A DNA stretch of 35,400 nt from Lachnospiraceae bacterium (lineage in GTDB: Bacteria; Bacillota; Clostridia; Lachnospirales; Lachnospiraceae), in the NCBI GenBank assembly GCA_017513625.1, contig JAFXEW010000105.1, positions 1 through 35,400 of the forward strand, written 5' to 3'. The first letter of the stretch is position 1. Every line of letters begins with the position of its first letter. Made by a program: the position numbers and the translations under genes. Below, piece by piece: positions 18,801-26,345 of this stretch. Below the pieces are notes generated by a model that had not been told where the DNA came from, made no database searches, and worked only from the letters and a program-made list of their open reading frames with translations.

Positions 18801-20414
18801 ATCACTTCCTCCAAATACAGCTGGAAGCAAAAAATTACCAAACTGATTCCCATTGGTATTTTAACCATTAGTTTTAATGGTCAAGTTCTATCCTATATAT
18901 GGAACGGATTCCATTACCAATCCAAGGTGCCCAACCGTTATATTTTCCTCCTAATGTTTTTATGTGCAGTTATAGCCTATGATGTACTTTTAGAGTTGAA
19001 ACACACGTCTATACGGCGCCATGTAATTGTCTGTGGACTGCTCACCGTTTTTGTCACTTTGTGTTACCTGTTAACCAGAAAAAGTACTCTGGCATTTGTT
19101 GTTACCATAATTTTAATTGCACTATATCTTATTGTTCATCTGCTATACAGATACCTGGGCTCCCGTAAAATCCCATACACCATATTACTGGTTTCTATAC
19201 TAGTCATGGAATTAAGTGCAAATATGTTCTTTACAACATCACACTACAATTTAGACGACATTAAATCCTTAGGCAATTTTTCATCTATCAGCGAATTTGC
19301 CAACTCAAAACTTTTATCCCAAGACTTCAATGGGCGCATTTCCATTCCCGGAACCTACAGTGTTAATGTGGGACAGGCTTACAATGTACCTACCGGTAAT
19401 TTTTTTAATTCATATGTAAGTTCCCATCAGAGTTCACTACATTATACGAATGGATTTTTGTCCGGCGCAAATATGGCATATTATAACTATAACAGTACGC
19501 CCTTTGGTACAGCAATTTCCGGTCACAAATACATTTTCCTGCCGTTAATAGCAACAAATACTTTGACAGACACCACTGCATATAAATACATTGGCATGTG
19601 CAACAGCCATTATATTTATGAAAACCCTAATGTTTTATCTCTAGGCATTTATGTACCTTATGAAATTGCCAAACTTCCAAAGGCATCCTCAACACCGGAT
19701 TTTCACAATAAATTAGCCTCATTATATACCTCAGGTCATTCCCTTTTATATGCCCTGACCCCTTTGGTTCCTTCAGATAATGCCTTAACTGTTCCGAACT
19801 CCTATTCCTATCTGAATGCAGACAAAACAGCATTAACTCTGGGACAGGGACGTAACCTATTGAGCGAACATATAAATTCAGCCTATACTACCATTAAAGA
19901 TGTTTTATTACGGATTAACGCGACCCCCCATACAATTGGCCCCAACTATCTCTACTCCATAGAATTTATCCCCGTGGAGAACACAGGAAGTGACGGTCGC
20001 CTGCTAACCGACATTGTATATCCCAATGCCTCTCCCATAGAGCCCACCATGTTAGTAACCCTTAATGAAGAAGTATTTGAGGAATTCATCCATAATGCTT
20101 CCCAAAATCAAATGGAAGATGTGGTTGTAGATAATAATCACATATACGGAACCACTCATTATTCCAATGCCGGTTATACCATGCTGAGTCTTCCCTATGA
20201 TGCCGGATGGCATGCCTATATTGACGGACAGGAAGTAGAACTTTTTGCCCCTTATGATTCCTTTATGTTAATGGAAACCCCTGCAGGAGATCATGAAATT
20301 GAACTGATTTACGAACGCCCCAACATGAAACTGGGTATCGGCATCAGCTTATCCTTCCTGGCATTTACTTTGATTTTGTATGGTTTCACCCGCAGGAAGA
20401 AAACCAATAAGTAA
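15867..20414 (+). CDS. Double-unit YfhO-like polytopic membrane protein (GT-C glycosyltransferase-like)
   Basis: The 1515 residues are far longer than ordinary YfhO proteins (about 850-900). Residues 1 to about 650 form a first YfhO-like unit of many membrane helices and an exported beta part, ending in a helix near 620-645. A second, complete unit starts near 676 (YYLAFTIPFIIYLV). It has the first-loop segment FFEQDGSA, whose Asp could be the catalytic residue of a GT-C fold, and ends with the family's typical LSLPYDAGWHAYIDGQEVE, PAGDHEIELIYE and last helix. The first unit lacks the early loop with that Asp. YfhO of Bacillus transfers sugars from lipid carriers to lipoteichoic acid. ATG follows GAGGAG. 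It is monocistronic, with a strong terminator. Acceptor and sugar unknown. Confidence 0.82.
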   Translation: MNILSTVKKTFPICLGAAIIPALISGSLFLLYHSGLGTLFPNALSLYSIFITGGASASFMIYLLFSTKLPSLSVSWRILTCAAYGLCAHAFVPCSQYGAQLVFAVLPLLMLGFEAFLYSRKTLLLILMLSFCLFADPITMTALMIGLLVLFLFLCPQRGEAYIASAVHLFAIYALGIIVSGAVSIPAFSNHFKTAISQDYSGFSLELPIGHFLSRLLPGSVPTSYYSDARNISLYFCLFFFFLFVIYFFHNGINRRERLKSLGSILIILFALEISPLRFIFQLFVEYYRTPVYFECLFIFLALRLAIHALPILSELKTSRLVIALLSGCLILLFGYIGAYNNFHSTAILTAGLFGLIYIICILCLHKKVTSDLVRLLPCTLIVLELICNAFLVTNTNIFSTKAVNETHYIWESALQKTSESENDLASTTVLHPLAQEYDAFQREHSDAVLTSTLSSLADSVNLTDDELALYYPYGLTNHFEYLNTACHKLGIDDNLFLPADMDLSFLPSDHYKITEQGGNVYNVYQYKSASVFPKSYIVYHFIPASAGTIVLYANVNNTFYVFDDCNADETYTAYLELPVNTNNTFNIQFLAYYINPEIYAKLPPLIATCRSAQAEEDFDISIYYWGIGFTCLGVFVLLLLYFNRDKDKYIIFLRNIREKIACASLWKHIFVHIRVNFVYYLAFTIPFIIYLVCMIVFSCMPFGSNSFFEQDGSALSIPSILGSYYDIKNGNTLFSMNGGYGYSPYALSTTFLVRGIFTLFPVSAVPSLVLLLLGIGYGLCAVSVVFYLTHRLSGHKAHHKDYRVLIPAFIYALNAYMLAFRCFPGWFFVYIAFPILLLAMDYLMHRKSWLFYTLTLAFCMFANLYLALYVCIFLVIWYFTYHFKNIRDFFIKGVRFAWTSVLAAGCNIFTILEIISTKTNSLYNESDSIFPSPSLHGSFWDQWKQLFIFSPSTTVTADNGFVNIYMSILMLILLGLYITSSKYSWKQKITKLIPIGILTISFNGQVLSYIWNGFHYQSKVPNRYIFLLMFLCAVIAYDVLLELKHTSIRRHVIVCGLLTVFVTLCYLLTRKSTLAFVVTIILIALYLIVHLLYRYLGSRKIPYTILLVSILVMELSANMFFTTSHYNLDDIKSLGNFSSISEFANSKLLSQDFNGRISIPGTYSVNVGQAYNVPTGNFFNSYVSSHQSSLHYTNGFLSGANMAYYNYNSTPFGTAISGHKYIFLPLIATNTLTDTTAYKYIGMCNSHYIYENPNVLSLGIYVPYEIAKLPKASSTPDFHNKLASLYTSGHSLLYALTPLVPSDNALTVPNSYSYLNADKTALTLGQGRNLLSEHINSAYTTIKDVLLRINATPHTIGPNYLYSIEFIPVENTGSDGRLLTDIVYPNASPIEPTMLVTLNEEVFEEFIHNASQNQMEDVVVDNNHIYGTTHYSNAGYTMLSLPYDAGWHAYIDGQEVELFAPYDSFMLMETPAGDHEIELIYERPNMKLGIGISLSFLAFTLILYGFTRRKKTNK

Positions 20415-20432
20415 TTTAGTTCTACATAAATC

Positions 20433-20470
20433 ATGCCTCCATTCCCCAAACACGGAATGGAGGCATTTTT
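20433..20470 (+). terminator. Rho-independent terminator after the YfhO-like gene
   Basis: A perfect 13-bp stem, ATGCCTCCATTCC (20433-20445) with GGAATGGAGGCAT (20454-20466), an 8-base loop and a T-run (20466-20470, then ATCTTTT). It lies between convergent genes and may also slow the ABC transcript from the other side, although the minus-strand T-run is poor. Confidence 0.9.
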
Positions 20471-20492
20471 ATCTTTTGGTTTATATTATTCC

Positions 20493-21710
20493 TTATTCGT
20501 GCCTCAGCGCCTCAATAGGACTGAGCTTTGCAGCCCTTCTGGCCGGGTAAATACCAAAGAAAATACCCACTGCCGCAGAAAAGAGGCTCGCACCGGCCAC
20601 AGTGCCAGGACTGATGGTAGCAGTAAAGCCCATGAAAGAACACACCAGCGATGCTCCCATGACACCAAGTAAAATACCGATGATACCGCCCAGCAACGTA
20701 ATAATCGCAGATTCACACAGGAACTGGAACAAAATGGACCCTGTTCTTGCTCCCAGAGCTTTCCGGATACCGATTTCCCTGGTTCTCTCAGTTACCGACA
20801 CCAGCATGATATTCATAACACCGATACCGCCCACCAGCAGGGATATGGCTGCTACAAATACGATAAACGTAGTTATCATACTGATGATTTCATTCATTTC
20901 ACCCAAATAGTCATTAAAATTCTCCACCTGAATAACGTTCTGGCCACGCACATTGTATCTGTTTTCCAAAAGACGCGCCGAATCCTTGGCCACCTGGGCG
21001 GCATGCTCTCCGCCGTCACATATTACATATAAATCATAAAGAGCAATACCATACAGGCCGTATGACTCTGACAACAGCGTATAGGGCACTTCCAATGCCA
21101 CCGTATCACTAATCATCAGCCCTGACAGAACGGAGGTACTGTCCTGACGAATACCCACAATTCTGTATTCATCTGCTCTTCCATGCAAATCAAGCTCAAA
21201 CTCCATCCCCACCACATCTGTGGTTCCAAAAAGCATTCTTGCACTGCTTTCCGTGAGCACACATACCTTTTGGGCTCCCCAATACTCACTCTCATTAAAG
21301 TATCGTCCTTTTACCATGGGGTCAGATGTCATGTACTGCATTCCCACGGTACCAAAGCTTATCATTGCAGTAAAATCACCTTTACGGGTAGCTGCATTTC
21401 CCTGCATGGTAACCTGACTGGTGACCGCCTTTACATTGGGCACCGTCTCTTCAATTGCCGTTATATCCTCTTCCGTAAACTCAATCCAGGTACCGTCTTC
21501 ATTTTCGGAGTTGGTATAAATATATATTCTACCGTCTGCAATGGCACTTAATTCATTGTTTACTCCACCCTTGATACCTTCACCAATGGAGATAATCATG
21601 ATAACGGAGGAAATACCGATGATAATACCAAGCATAGTCAGAAACGAACGCCCTTTATTACCCTTGATATTCATAAGGGCAATCTTAATGTATTCCATTA
21701 TCTGCGCCAT
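20493..21710 (-). CDS. ABC transporter permease, MacB/FtsX family
   Basis: This 405-residue permease has the MacB-type layout: an N-terminal membrane helix after MNIKGNKGRSFLTMLGIIIGI (about 13-40), a long extracytoplasmic domain (about 45-270), then three membrane helices: one near 278-300, one with the LLGGIIGILLG segment and one at the C-terminus, followed by GIYPARRAAKLSPIEALRHE, the classic family ending. Such permeases use ATP to drive substrate movement through the adaptor rather than across their own membrane part. ATG follows GGAGGAAG. It starts 9 bases after the adaptor stop and is the last gene of the operon. Substrate (peptide, antibiotic or signal) is not predictable. Confidence 0.94.
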   Translation of the reverse strand: MAQIMEYIKIALMNIKGNKGRSFLTMLGIIIGISSVIMIISIGEGIKGGVNNELSAIADGRIYIYTNSENEDGTWIEFTEEDITAIEETVPNVKAVTSQVTMQGNAATRKGDFTAMISFGTVGMQYMTSDPMVKGRYFNESEYWGAQKVCVLTESSARMLFGTTDVVGMEFELDLHGRADEYRIVGIRQDSTSVLSGLMISDTVALEVPYTLLSESYGLYGIALYDLYVICDGGEHAAQVAKDSARLLENRYNVRGQNVIQVENFNDYLGEMNEIISMITTFIVFVAAISLLVGGIGVMNIMLVSVTERTREIGIRKALGARTGSILFQFLCESAIITLLGGIIGILLGVMGASLVCSFMGFTATISPGTVAGASLFSAAVGIFFGIYPARRAAKLSPIEALRHE

Positions 21711-21719
21711 GTCTTCCTC

Positions 21720-23231
21720 CTATTCAACCTGCATATCACCCAGCACGGACATATCTATGCCCTCAGGCATTACGGTTACTGTCATACCTTCCTCTACAGG
21801 GGTTAACGCAGAACGTACCAGCACATCACTTTCCGTAAGGCCGCTTACTACCTCTGTCATCTCACTGGATGCCACACCGCACACAATATCCTTGCGTACC
21901 ACGATTCCGTCTTCCACCACGTATACAAAATCACAGTTTTTATCCACATTTATTGCTTCCACAGGAATTAACATTGCATTTTCAGCTTTTCCTGTATAAA
22001 TATCAGCCTTTGCATTAATACCTAAAATAATCTTATCGTCCGGATTAAGTATCTCCATCTCCACCTTTACCATTGGAGCCTTGGTACCCGTAATGGACAT
22101 ATCCTGTGCCATCTTATCTATCTTGGATACTTTGCCTTCATAAACATTATCCAATATATTCACATCTGCTTTTTGTCCTATTTCCAGCTTTTCCAGCATC
22201 TTCATGGACACATGGAATACCATCTTTACTTTTTCCGTACTTTCTACAGTCATTACCTGCATTCCGTCACTGACCATGCCGCCGGGAAGTACACTACATG
22301 CAGTAACCACACCGTCAAAATCCGCAACAATGCCGTTCTCTGCCTTCTGATGCTGGGCCTTTACCTCCTCATAACTCATTACAAAAAGCTCTTTGTCCGC
22401 CGTATACTGCACCTTATCGTAGCTATCCATTACCGTAGCCTCGCCTGTGGCTTTCTGGCTCTCCATTTTAGCTTTGTAGGCTTCAAATTCCGCCAATTGC
22501 TTCTGTGTTTCCGTAATCTGCTTTTGCAAATCACGTTCCTGTTGGGAACTGCCTATGGATTGCTGACTGTATTCCAGCTGTAGCAGATTTGCCTGGATTT
22601 GCTCTGCTTCCTCTGCCTTGCTGATATATTCCGGCGTACCTTCGCCGCCTGCTGCCGCCATTCCTGCCAATTCAGTCTGTAACGCCTTTAACTGTGCATT
22701 CAGATTCATGGCCTGCTTAGAGAAGCTTTCTGCCGCATATCTCTGTCCTTCCGCCTGCTGATTCTGCAATTTTTCCAAAAGGGCCGTATAATCCTTTATC
22801 TGCTGCTCTAAAACTGCAAGATTGGTTATAGCTTCATCATACTTCTGCTTGGCCGTATCGTTTCCTGTCATTGCAGACTGATACATTGCCATATTTTTAT
22901 CATACTGCAAAGTGGCCTGACGCAGCTGTTTATCCATGTACTCCATATCGAAACTGACAAGCATGTCACCTTTTTTCACGGCATCACCTACAGACACATT
23001 TACTTCCGACACTTTACCGGTCACAGCAGAGAAGACCGCTGCTTTTTCCCGACTTTCCACTGTTCCGGAAACATTTACAAAGTCCTGCATATCTCCGCGT
23101 TCCACCTTCGCCGTAGTCACCAGGGCCACTTCTTTTCCTTCATTCATACTTCCTACGATTTTAATAATCACAAAAATAATCACTAATGCTATGATTAAAA
23201 TAATGGGCCATATTTTCTTTTTCTTCTTCAT
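21720..23231 (-). CDS. Periplasmic-adaptor-type protein of the ABC exporter (HlyD/MacA family)
   Basis: At 503 residues it is larger than typical MacA. Layout: a basic start KKKKK and membrane anchor (about 6-26), a first lipoyl half with SGTVESREKAAVFSAVTGKV (about 54-75) and VSVGDAVKKGDMLVSFD, a long Gln/Glu/Ala-rich coiled-coil hairpin (about 100-285), the second lipoyl half (VADFDGVVTACSVLPGGMV), then beta-barrel and membrane-proximal domains. There is no lipobox, so it should stay anchored by its N-terminal helix facing outward. It links the MacB-type permease downstream and the ATPase upstream. ATG follows AGAGGA. A Gram-positive adaptor has no outer-membrane partner here, so it probably shields substrates near the cell wall. 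Confidence 0.92.
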   Translation of the reverse strand: MKKKKKIWPIILIIALVIIFVIIKIVGSMNEGKEVALVTTAKVERGDMQDFVNVSGTVESREKAAVFSAVTGKVSEVNVSVGDAVKKGDMLVSFDMEYMDKQLRQATLQYDKNMAMYQSAMTGNDTAKQKYDEAITNLAVLEQQIKDYTALLEKLQNQQAEGQRYAAESFSKQAMNLNAQLKALQTELAGMAAAGGEGTPEYISKAEEAEQIQANLLQLEYSQQSIGSSQQERDLQKQITETQKQLAEFEAYKAKMESQKATGEATVMDSYDKVQYTADKELFVMSYEEVKAQHQKAENGIVADFDGVVTACSVLPGGMVSDGMQVMTVESTEKVKMVFHVSMKMLEKLEIGQKADVNILDNVYEGKVSKIDKMAQDMSITGTKAPMVKVEMEILNPDDKIILGINAKADIYTGKAENAMLIPVEAINVDKNCDFVYVVEDGIVVRKDIVCGVASSEMTEVVSGLTESDVLVRSALTPVEEGMTVTVMPEGIDMSVLGDMQVE

Positions 23232-23308
23232 ATTTTCCTCTGCTTTCCCTGATGCGTAGCTTCGCTTTCTTTCACACCAGGTATTTTATTTATAAATATA
23301 CACTTTCC

Positions 23309-24007
23309 CTACATATCCGTCCCTGAAACCTGTGAATCATCCTCAATACGTCCATCCTTAATCCGGATAATCCGTTTTGCCCTGGAAGCCACTTCATTAT
23401 CATGGGTAATTAATATAACCGTCCTTCCGTCCTCATGTAGCTTTTGTAATATCCCCATAATTTCCCCGCTGGACCCCGAATCCAGATTACCTGTAGGTTC
23501 ATCCGCCAGAATAATAGGCGGTGCCTGTGCTATCGCCCGGGCAATGGCCACTCTCTGCTGCTGACCGCCGGACATTTCCGCCGGTTTATGCTCCATCCGT
23601 TGCTCCAGGCCCACATTCTTAAGTGCCTCCCAGGCCAGTTTGCGGCGCATACTTTTACTCACACCCCTATATATAAGCGGCAACTCCACATTCTCCAATG
23701 CCGTCAGGTTGGGAATCAGATTGAATCCCTGAAAAATAAATCCTATCTCCCTGTTCCGGATATTTGACAACTCATTATCACTCATGCCGGCCACATCTTT
23801 CCCACCCAGCTTATAGGTTCCGCGGGTAGGTACATCCAGACATCCCAGCATATTCATCAGGGTAGACTTTCCGCTACCGGACTGTCCTATAATTGCCACA
23901 AATTCCCCACGATTTATGGTAACGCTTACCCGGTCAAGTGCTCTTACTTCATTTTCACCGGGGTTATAGATTTTGGACATATCCTGAATCTCAATTAAAG
24001 TACTCAT
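23309..24007 (-). CDS. ABC transporter ATP-binding protein (MacB/LolD-type)
   Basis: A complete 232-residue nucleotide-binding protein: Walker A GQSGSGKST (41-49), Q-loop Gln93, signature SGGQQQRVAIARA (146-158), Walker B IILADEP (165-171), D-loop NLDS and switch His202. The sequence best fits the MacB/LolD group that energises FtsX-like permeases. The start ATG is behind a very strong AGGAGGAGG and a near-consensus promoter. It is the first gene of a three-gene exporter operon (ATPase, adaptor, permease). Confidence 0.96.
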   Translation of the reverse strand: MSTLIEIQDMSKIYNPGENEVRALDRVSVTINRGEFVAIIGQSGSGKSTLMNMLGCLDVPTRGTYKLGGKDVAGMSDNELSNIRNREIGFIFQGFNLIPNLTALENVELPLIYRGVSKSMRRKLAWEALKNVGLEQRMEHKPAEMSGGQQQRVAIARAIAQAPPIILADEPTGNLDSGSSGEIMGILQKLHEDGRTVILITHDNEVASRAKRIIRIKDGRIEDDSQVSGTDM

Positions 24008-24031
24008 GCCTCCTCCTTTGTTGTATCACTG

Positions 24032-24052
24032 TACTGTTTGTATAATACAGTA
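24032..24052. promoter_or_regulatory. Palindromic operator candidate over the ABC operon -10 region
   Basis: TACTGT, nine bases, ACAGTA: a perfect 6-bp inverted repeat centred on the -10 and the expected start point. The symmetry extends imperfectly outward (CACT on the left with a two-base offset, AGTG on the right). The position suits a repressor that blocks the exporter operon until a substrate is sensed. No regulator gene is adjacent, so it would be encoded elsewhere. Confidence 0.5.
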
Positions 24053-24070
24053 GTGTCCTGCAAATGTCAA
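24042..24070 (-). promoter_or_regulatory. Near-consensus promoter of the ABC exporter operon
   Basis: On the minus strand: -35 TTGACA (24065-24070, perfect), 17-base spacer, -10 TATTAT (24042-24047). The leader is about 30 bases. A promoter this strong needs repression, which fits the overlapping palindrome. Confidence 0.85.
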
Positions 24071-24098
24071 GACCCATAGGAAATTTTTCCTATGGGTC
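24071..24098 (-). terminator. Hairpin after the cellulase gene, abutting the ABC promoter
   Basis: GACCCATAGGAAA (24071-24083) pairs with TTTCCTATGGGTC (24086-24098). It lies 16 bases after the cellulase stop, and its downstream end touches the -35 box of the ABC operon. The T-run after the stem is only two bases, so termination may be incomplete. Confidence 0.6.
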
Positions 24099-24114
24099 CC
24101 ATTGTGTGCATATT

Positions 24115-26187
24115 TTATTTTACTCCTTTGGCCTGAGAAAGGGTAATACCGTTTCCGGCCTTTCCAAGAGGTATTTCATGATCCAGGCCTACAAACTTAC
24201 CGTTTTGCTGCCAAAGCACTTCTTTTACAAAGCCATACTTCTGTTCATCCCAGGTCTTAAAATCATCCTTAACCAATCCGCCGGTATCACCGGAGTTCGC
24301 ATTGAAACACCAGAAGGTATGATGTAATTTATAGTCCGAAATCAGAGTTCTCATGTGGGTCATCCACGTCAGGTTGGGCTGGGTCATGAAGCCTCCCCAC
24401 TCGCCGATTAAGAGAGGAGCCTCGCCTTCTTCATATATATACAGCCAGTTGTCCCGCCAGCAGTCCCGATAAAGGGATTCATAATCATACCCGTCAAAAA
24501 ACCAAGGTTGTTTATGTACCGTAGGACCGTAATCATGGGGTGAATATACCAGTTTATTCTGATACTTACCCAAATCAACGGGATAATCTGCAACACCGCG
24601 CAGATTTCCTCCCCACCAGTTGAAATAATAGTCTGCATCATTGGTGGAGGAGTAATCTCCGTTCCTGCGGATATCACGGGGATAAATCTCGGTACCCTCT
24701 ACCATAATCAGCACGTTTGGATTCTTTTCCAGTATCTTAAGCGCTGTTTGCTCTGCCACATATTTCCAATTATTCTTGCTCTTGGAATTATTCCAGATAG
24801 CCTTATCCGTTTCATAAGGCTTACCATGGGGTTCGTTTTTTAAATCATAGGCAATAATAGTATCATCCTTAGCATATCGCTGTGCCATCCATACCAGAGC
24901 TTCCTGGTATTTCTCCGTAGTAATATTGCCGTTATACCACATATTTGCCATATGCCCCATACTGTCGGTCTTAGCCGAATGGATATCTATCATAATCTTC
25001 AGCCCGTTTGCACGGCACTGGTCAATGACATAATCAAATATCTCCAGACTGTTCATATTTACCAAATAATGATTGGTGGCCTGGTTAAAATTGGCTGTGG
25101 GATACTGACCGTTTTTCCACTGCAGTATTAATTCTGCCGACATAGGCACTCTGATTAAATTGAAACCATGATTTGCAATTCCTTGAATGGATTCATTTAG
25201 GTCGGAATTCCAAAGTCCGTCAAAAATATTGGAACCGGTGTTATAACCAAACCAATTCACACCTGTAATCCATACCTGTTTACCGGTGCTGTCCACAATT
25301 TTATTTCCTTTTACATAGAGCCAGTCATCCGTGGTAGGCGGGGGCACATCAAGGGCACCGCTACTGCCGTTTCCGCCCTGCTGGCCCTGGCTTTGGCCAC
25401 CGCTTTGACCGCCTTGCCCCCCGTTATTTTGATTAGAGCCTCCATTTGACTGATGGCCTTGTCCTGCACCGGTAACTTCCTTAATACCCAAGGCCTTGGA
25501 TGTATAGGACAAATCACCGGTCACATCATACATAATGACGCCCATATCACAACTGCCTCCTGCCGGAATGACGGAGTTGTACTCCTCCGCCGTAAGGACC
25601 AGCTTACCGCTTTCCAAAGTATATTTACACCGCCAGCCGCTTTGTACGGCAGCATTTTCGCCTACATTAATACGCACTTCCCAGCCTTCTACATCTTTAT
25701 CCGCAGTATTTTCAAGTACAATATCCAGCTGACTGTTCACCGGATTTTCCCCCCAGGTGTTGGCTGTGTTTATGCTTACCTGAATACTTCCCGCCGGTAC
25801 GTCGGATGTTTCCGCAGAACCGCTATGCTGTCCGCCTTCGCCCGTACCTTCCTGAGTATTATTACCGTCCTCAGTACCTGCCTGGTCATTATTTCCGCTA
25901 TCATCCCCGGCACTCTCCTGGGTGTTATTTCCTGCACTATTCTCCGTACTGCTGTCCGTGCCATCTTCATCTTCGGAAGTCTGCCCTTGCTGAACTCTGT
26001 TATCATCCTGTCCCCAGGCCAAATCATCTTCGTAGTCTATAGTTTTCTCTACTGCCTCATAATCGGACATCTCATCCTTAATGGCATTTTGGGCCGCAAA
26101 CTCTCCCATCAGGAAAGACAGCATTACCACCAATCCCACCACCAGTACGGACAAACATACTATTATCACATTCTTCGTATCTTTCAT
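24115..26187 (-). CDS. Membrane-anchored cellulase: CBM2-like domain plus GH5 catalytic domain
   Basis: The 690 residues comprise an N-terminal signal-anchor helix (about 6-28, no cleavage site or lipobox seen), an acidic Glu/Asp/Asn/Gly linker (about 40-130), a CBM2-like cellulose-binding domain (about 131-237, with SGWRCKYTLESGKLVL), a Gly/Gln/Ser linker (about 238-282) and a GH5 endoglucanase domain (about 285-690). TGVNWFGYNTG and DLKNEPHG place it near the bacterial GH5_1 endoglucanases. Glu452 is the predicted acid/base and Glu596 (LIGEWGG) the nucleophile. It would sit on the outer face of the membrane and cut beta-1,4-glucan close to the cell. ATG follows GAGAGGA. No clear promoter is found upstream. 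It appears intact. Confidence 0.93.
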   Translation of the reverse strand: MKDTKNVIIVCLSVLVVGLVVMLSFLMGEFAAQNAIKDEMSDYEAVEKTIDYEDDLAWGQDDNRVQQGQTSEDEDGTDSSTENSAGNNTQESAGDDSGNNDQAGTEDGNNTQEGTGEGGQHSGSAETSDVPAGSIQVSINTANTWGENPVNSQLDIVLENTADKDVEGWEVRINVGENAAVQSGWRCKYTLESGKLVLTAEEYNSVIPAGGSCDMGVIMYDVTGDLSYTSKALGIKEVTGAGQGHQSNGGSNQNNGGQGGQSGGQSQGQQGGNGSSGALDVPPPTTDDWLYVKGNKIVDSTGKQVWITGVNWFGYNTGSNIFDGLWNSDLNESIQGIANHGFNLIRVPMSAELILQWKNGQYPTANFNQATNHYLVNMNSLEIFDYVIDQCRANGLKIMIDIHSAKTDSMGHMANMWYNGNITTEKYQEALVWMAQRYAKDDTIIAYDLKNEPHGKPYETDKAIWNNSKSKNNWKYVAEQTALKILEKNPNVLIMVEGTEIYPRDIRRNGDYSSTNDADYYFNWWGGNLRGVADYPVDLGKYQNKLVYSPHDYGPTVHKQPWFFDGYDYESLYRDCWRDNWLYIYEEGEAPLLIGEWGGFMTQPNLTWMTHMRTLISDYKLHHTFWCFNANSGDTGGLVKDDFKTWDEQKYGFVKEVLWQQNGKFVGLDHEIPLGKAGNGITLSQAKGVK

Positions 26188-26301
26188 ATATTCCTCTCAG
26201 TCCTCCAATCCCCCTAAAAAAACTATACCGCAATTTAAATAGAAAAAAAAGTCTTTTTGCAAAATACCGCTTCTTTCCGACTAATTAATCCCCCAAACTA
26301 C

Positions 26302-26333
26302 AAAAAGACCTGCCGAAATACATCGGCAGGTCT
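26302..26333 (-). terminator. Terminator after the phosphofructokinase gene
   Basis: An 11-bp perfect stem, AGACCTGCCGA (26306-26316) with TCGGCAGGTCT (26323-26333), a 6-base loop and five T on the minus strand (26302-26306). Confidence 0.9.
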
Positions 26334-26345
26334 CTGATAATCTAA

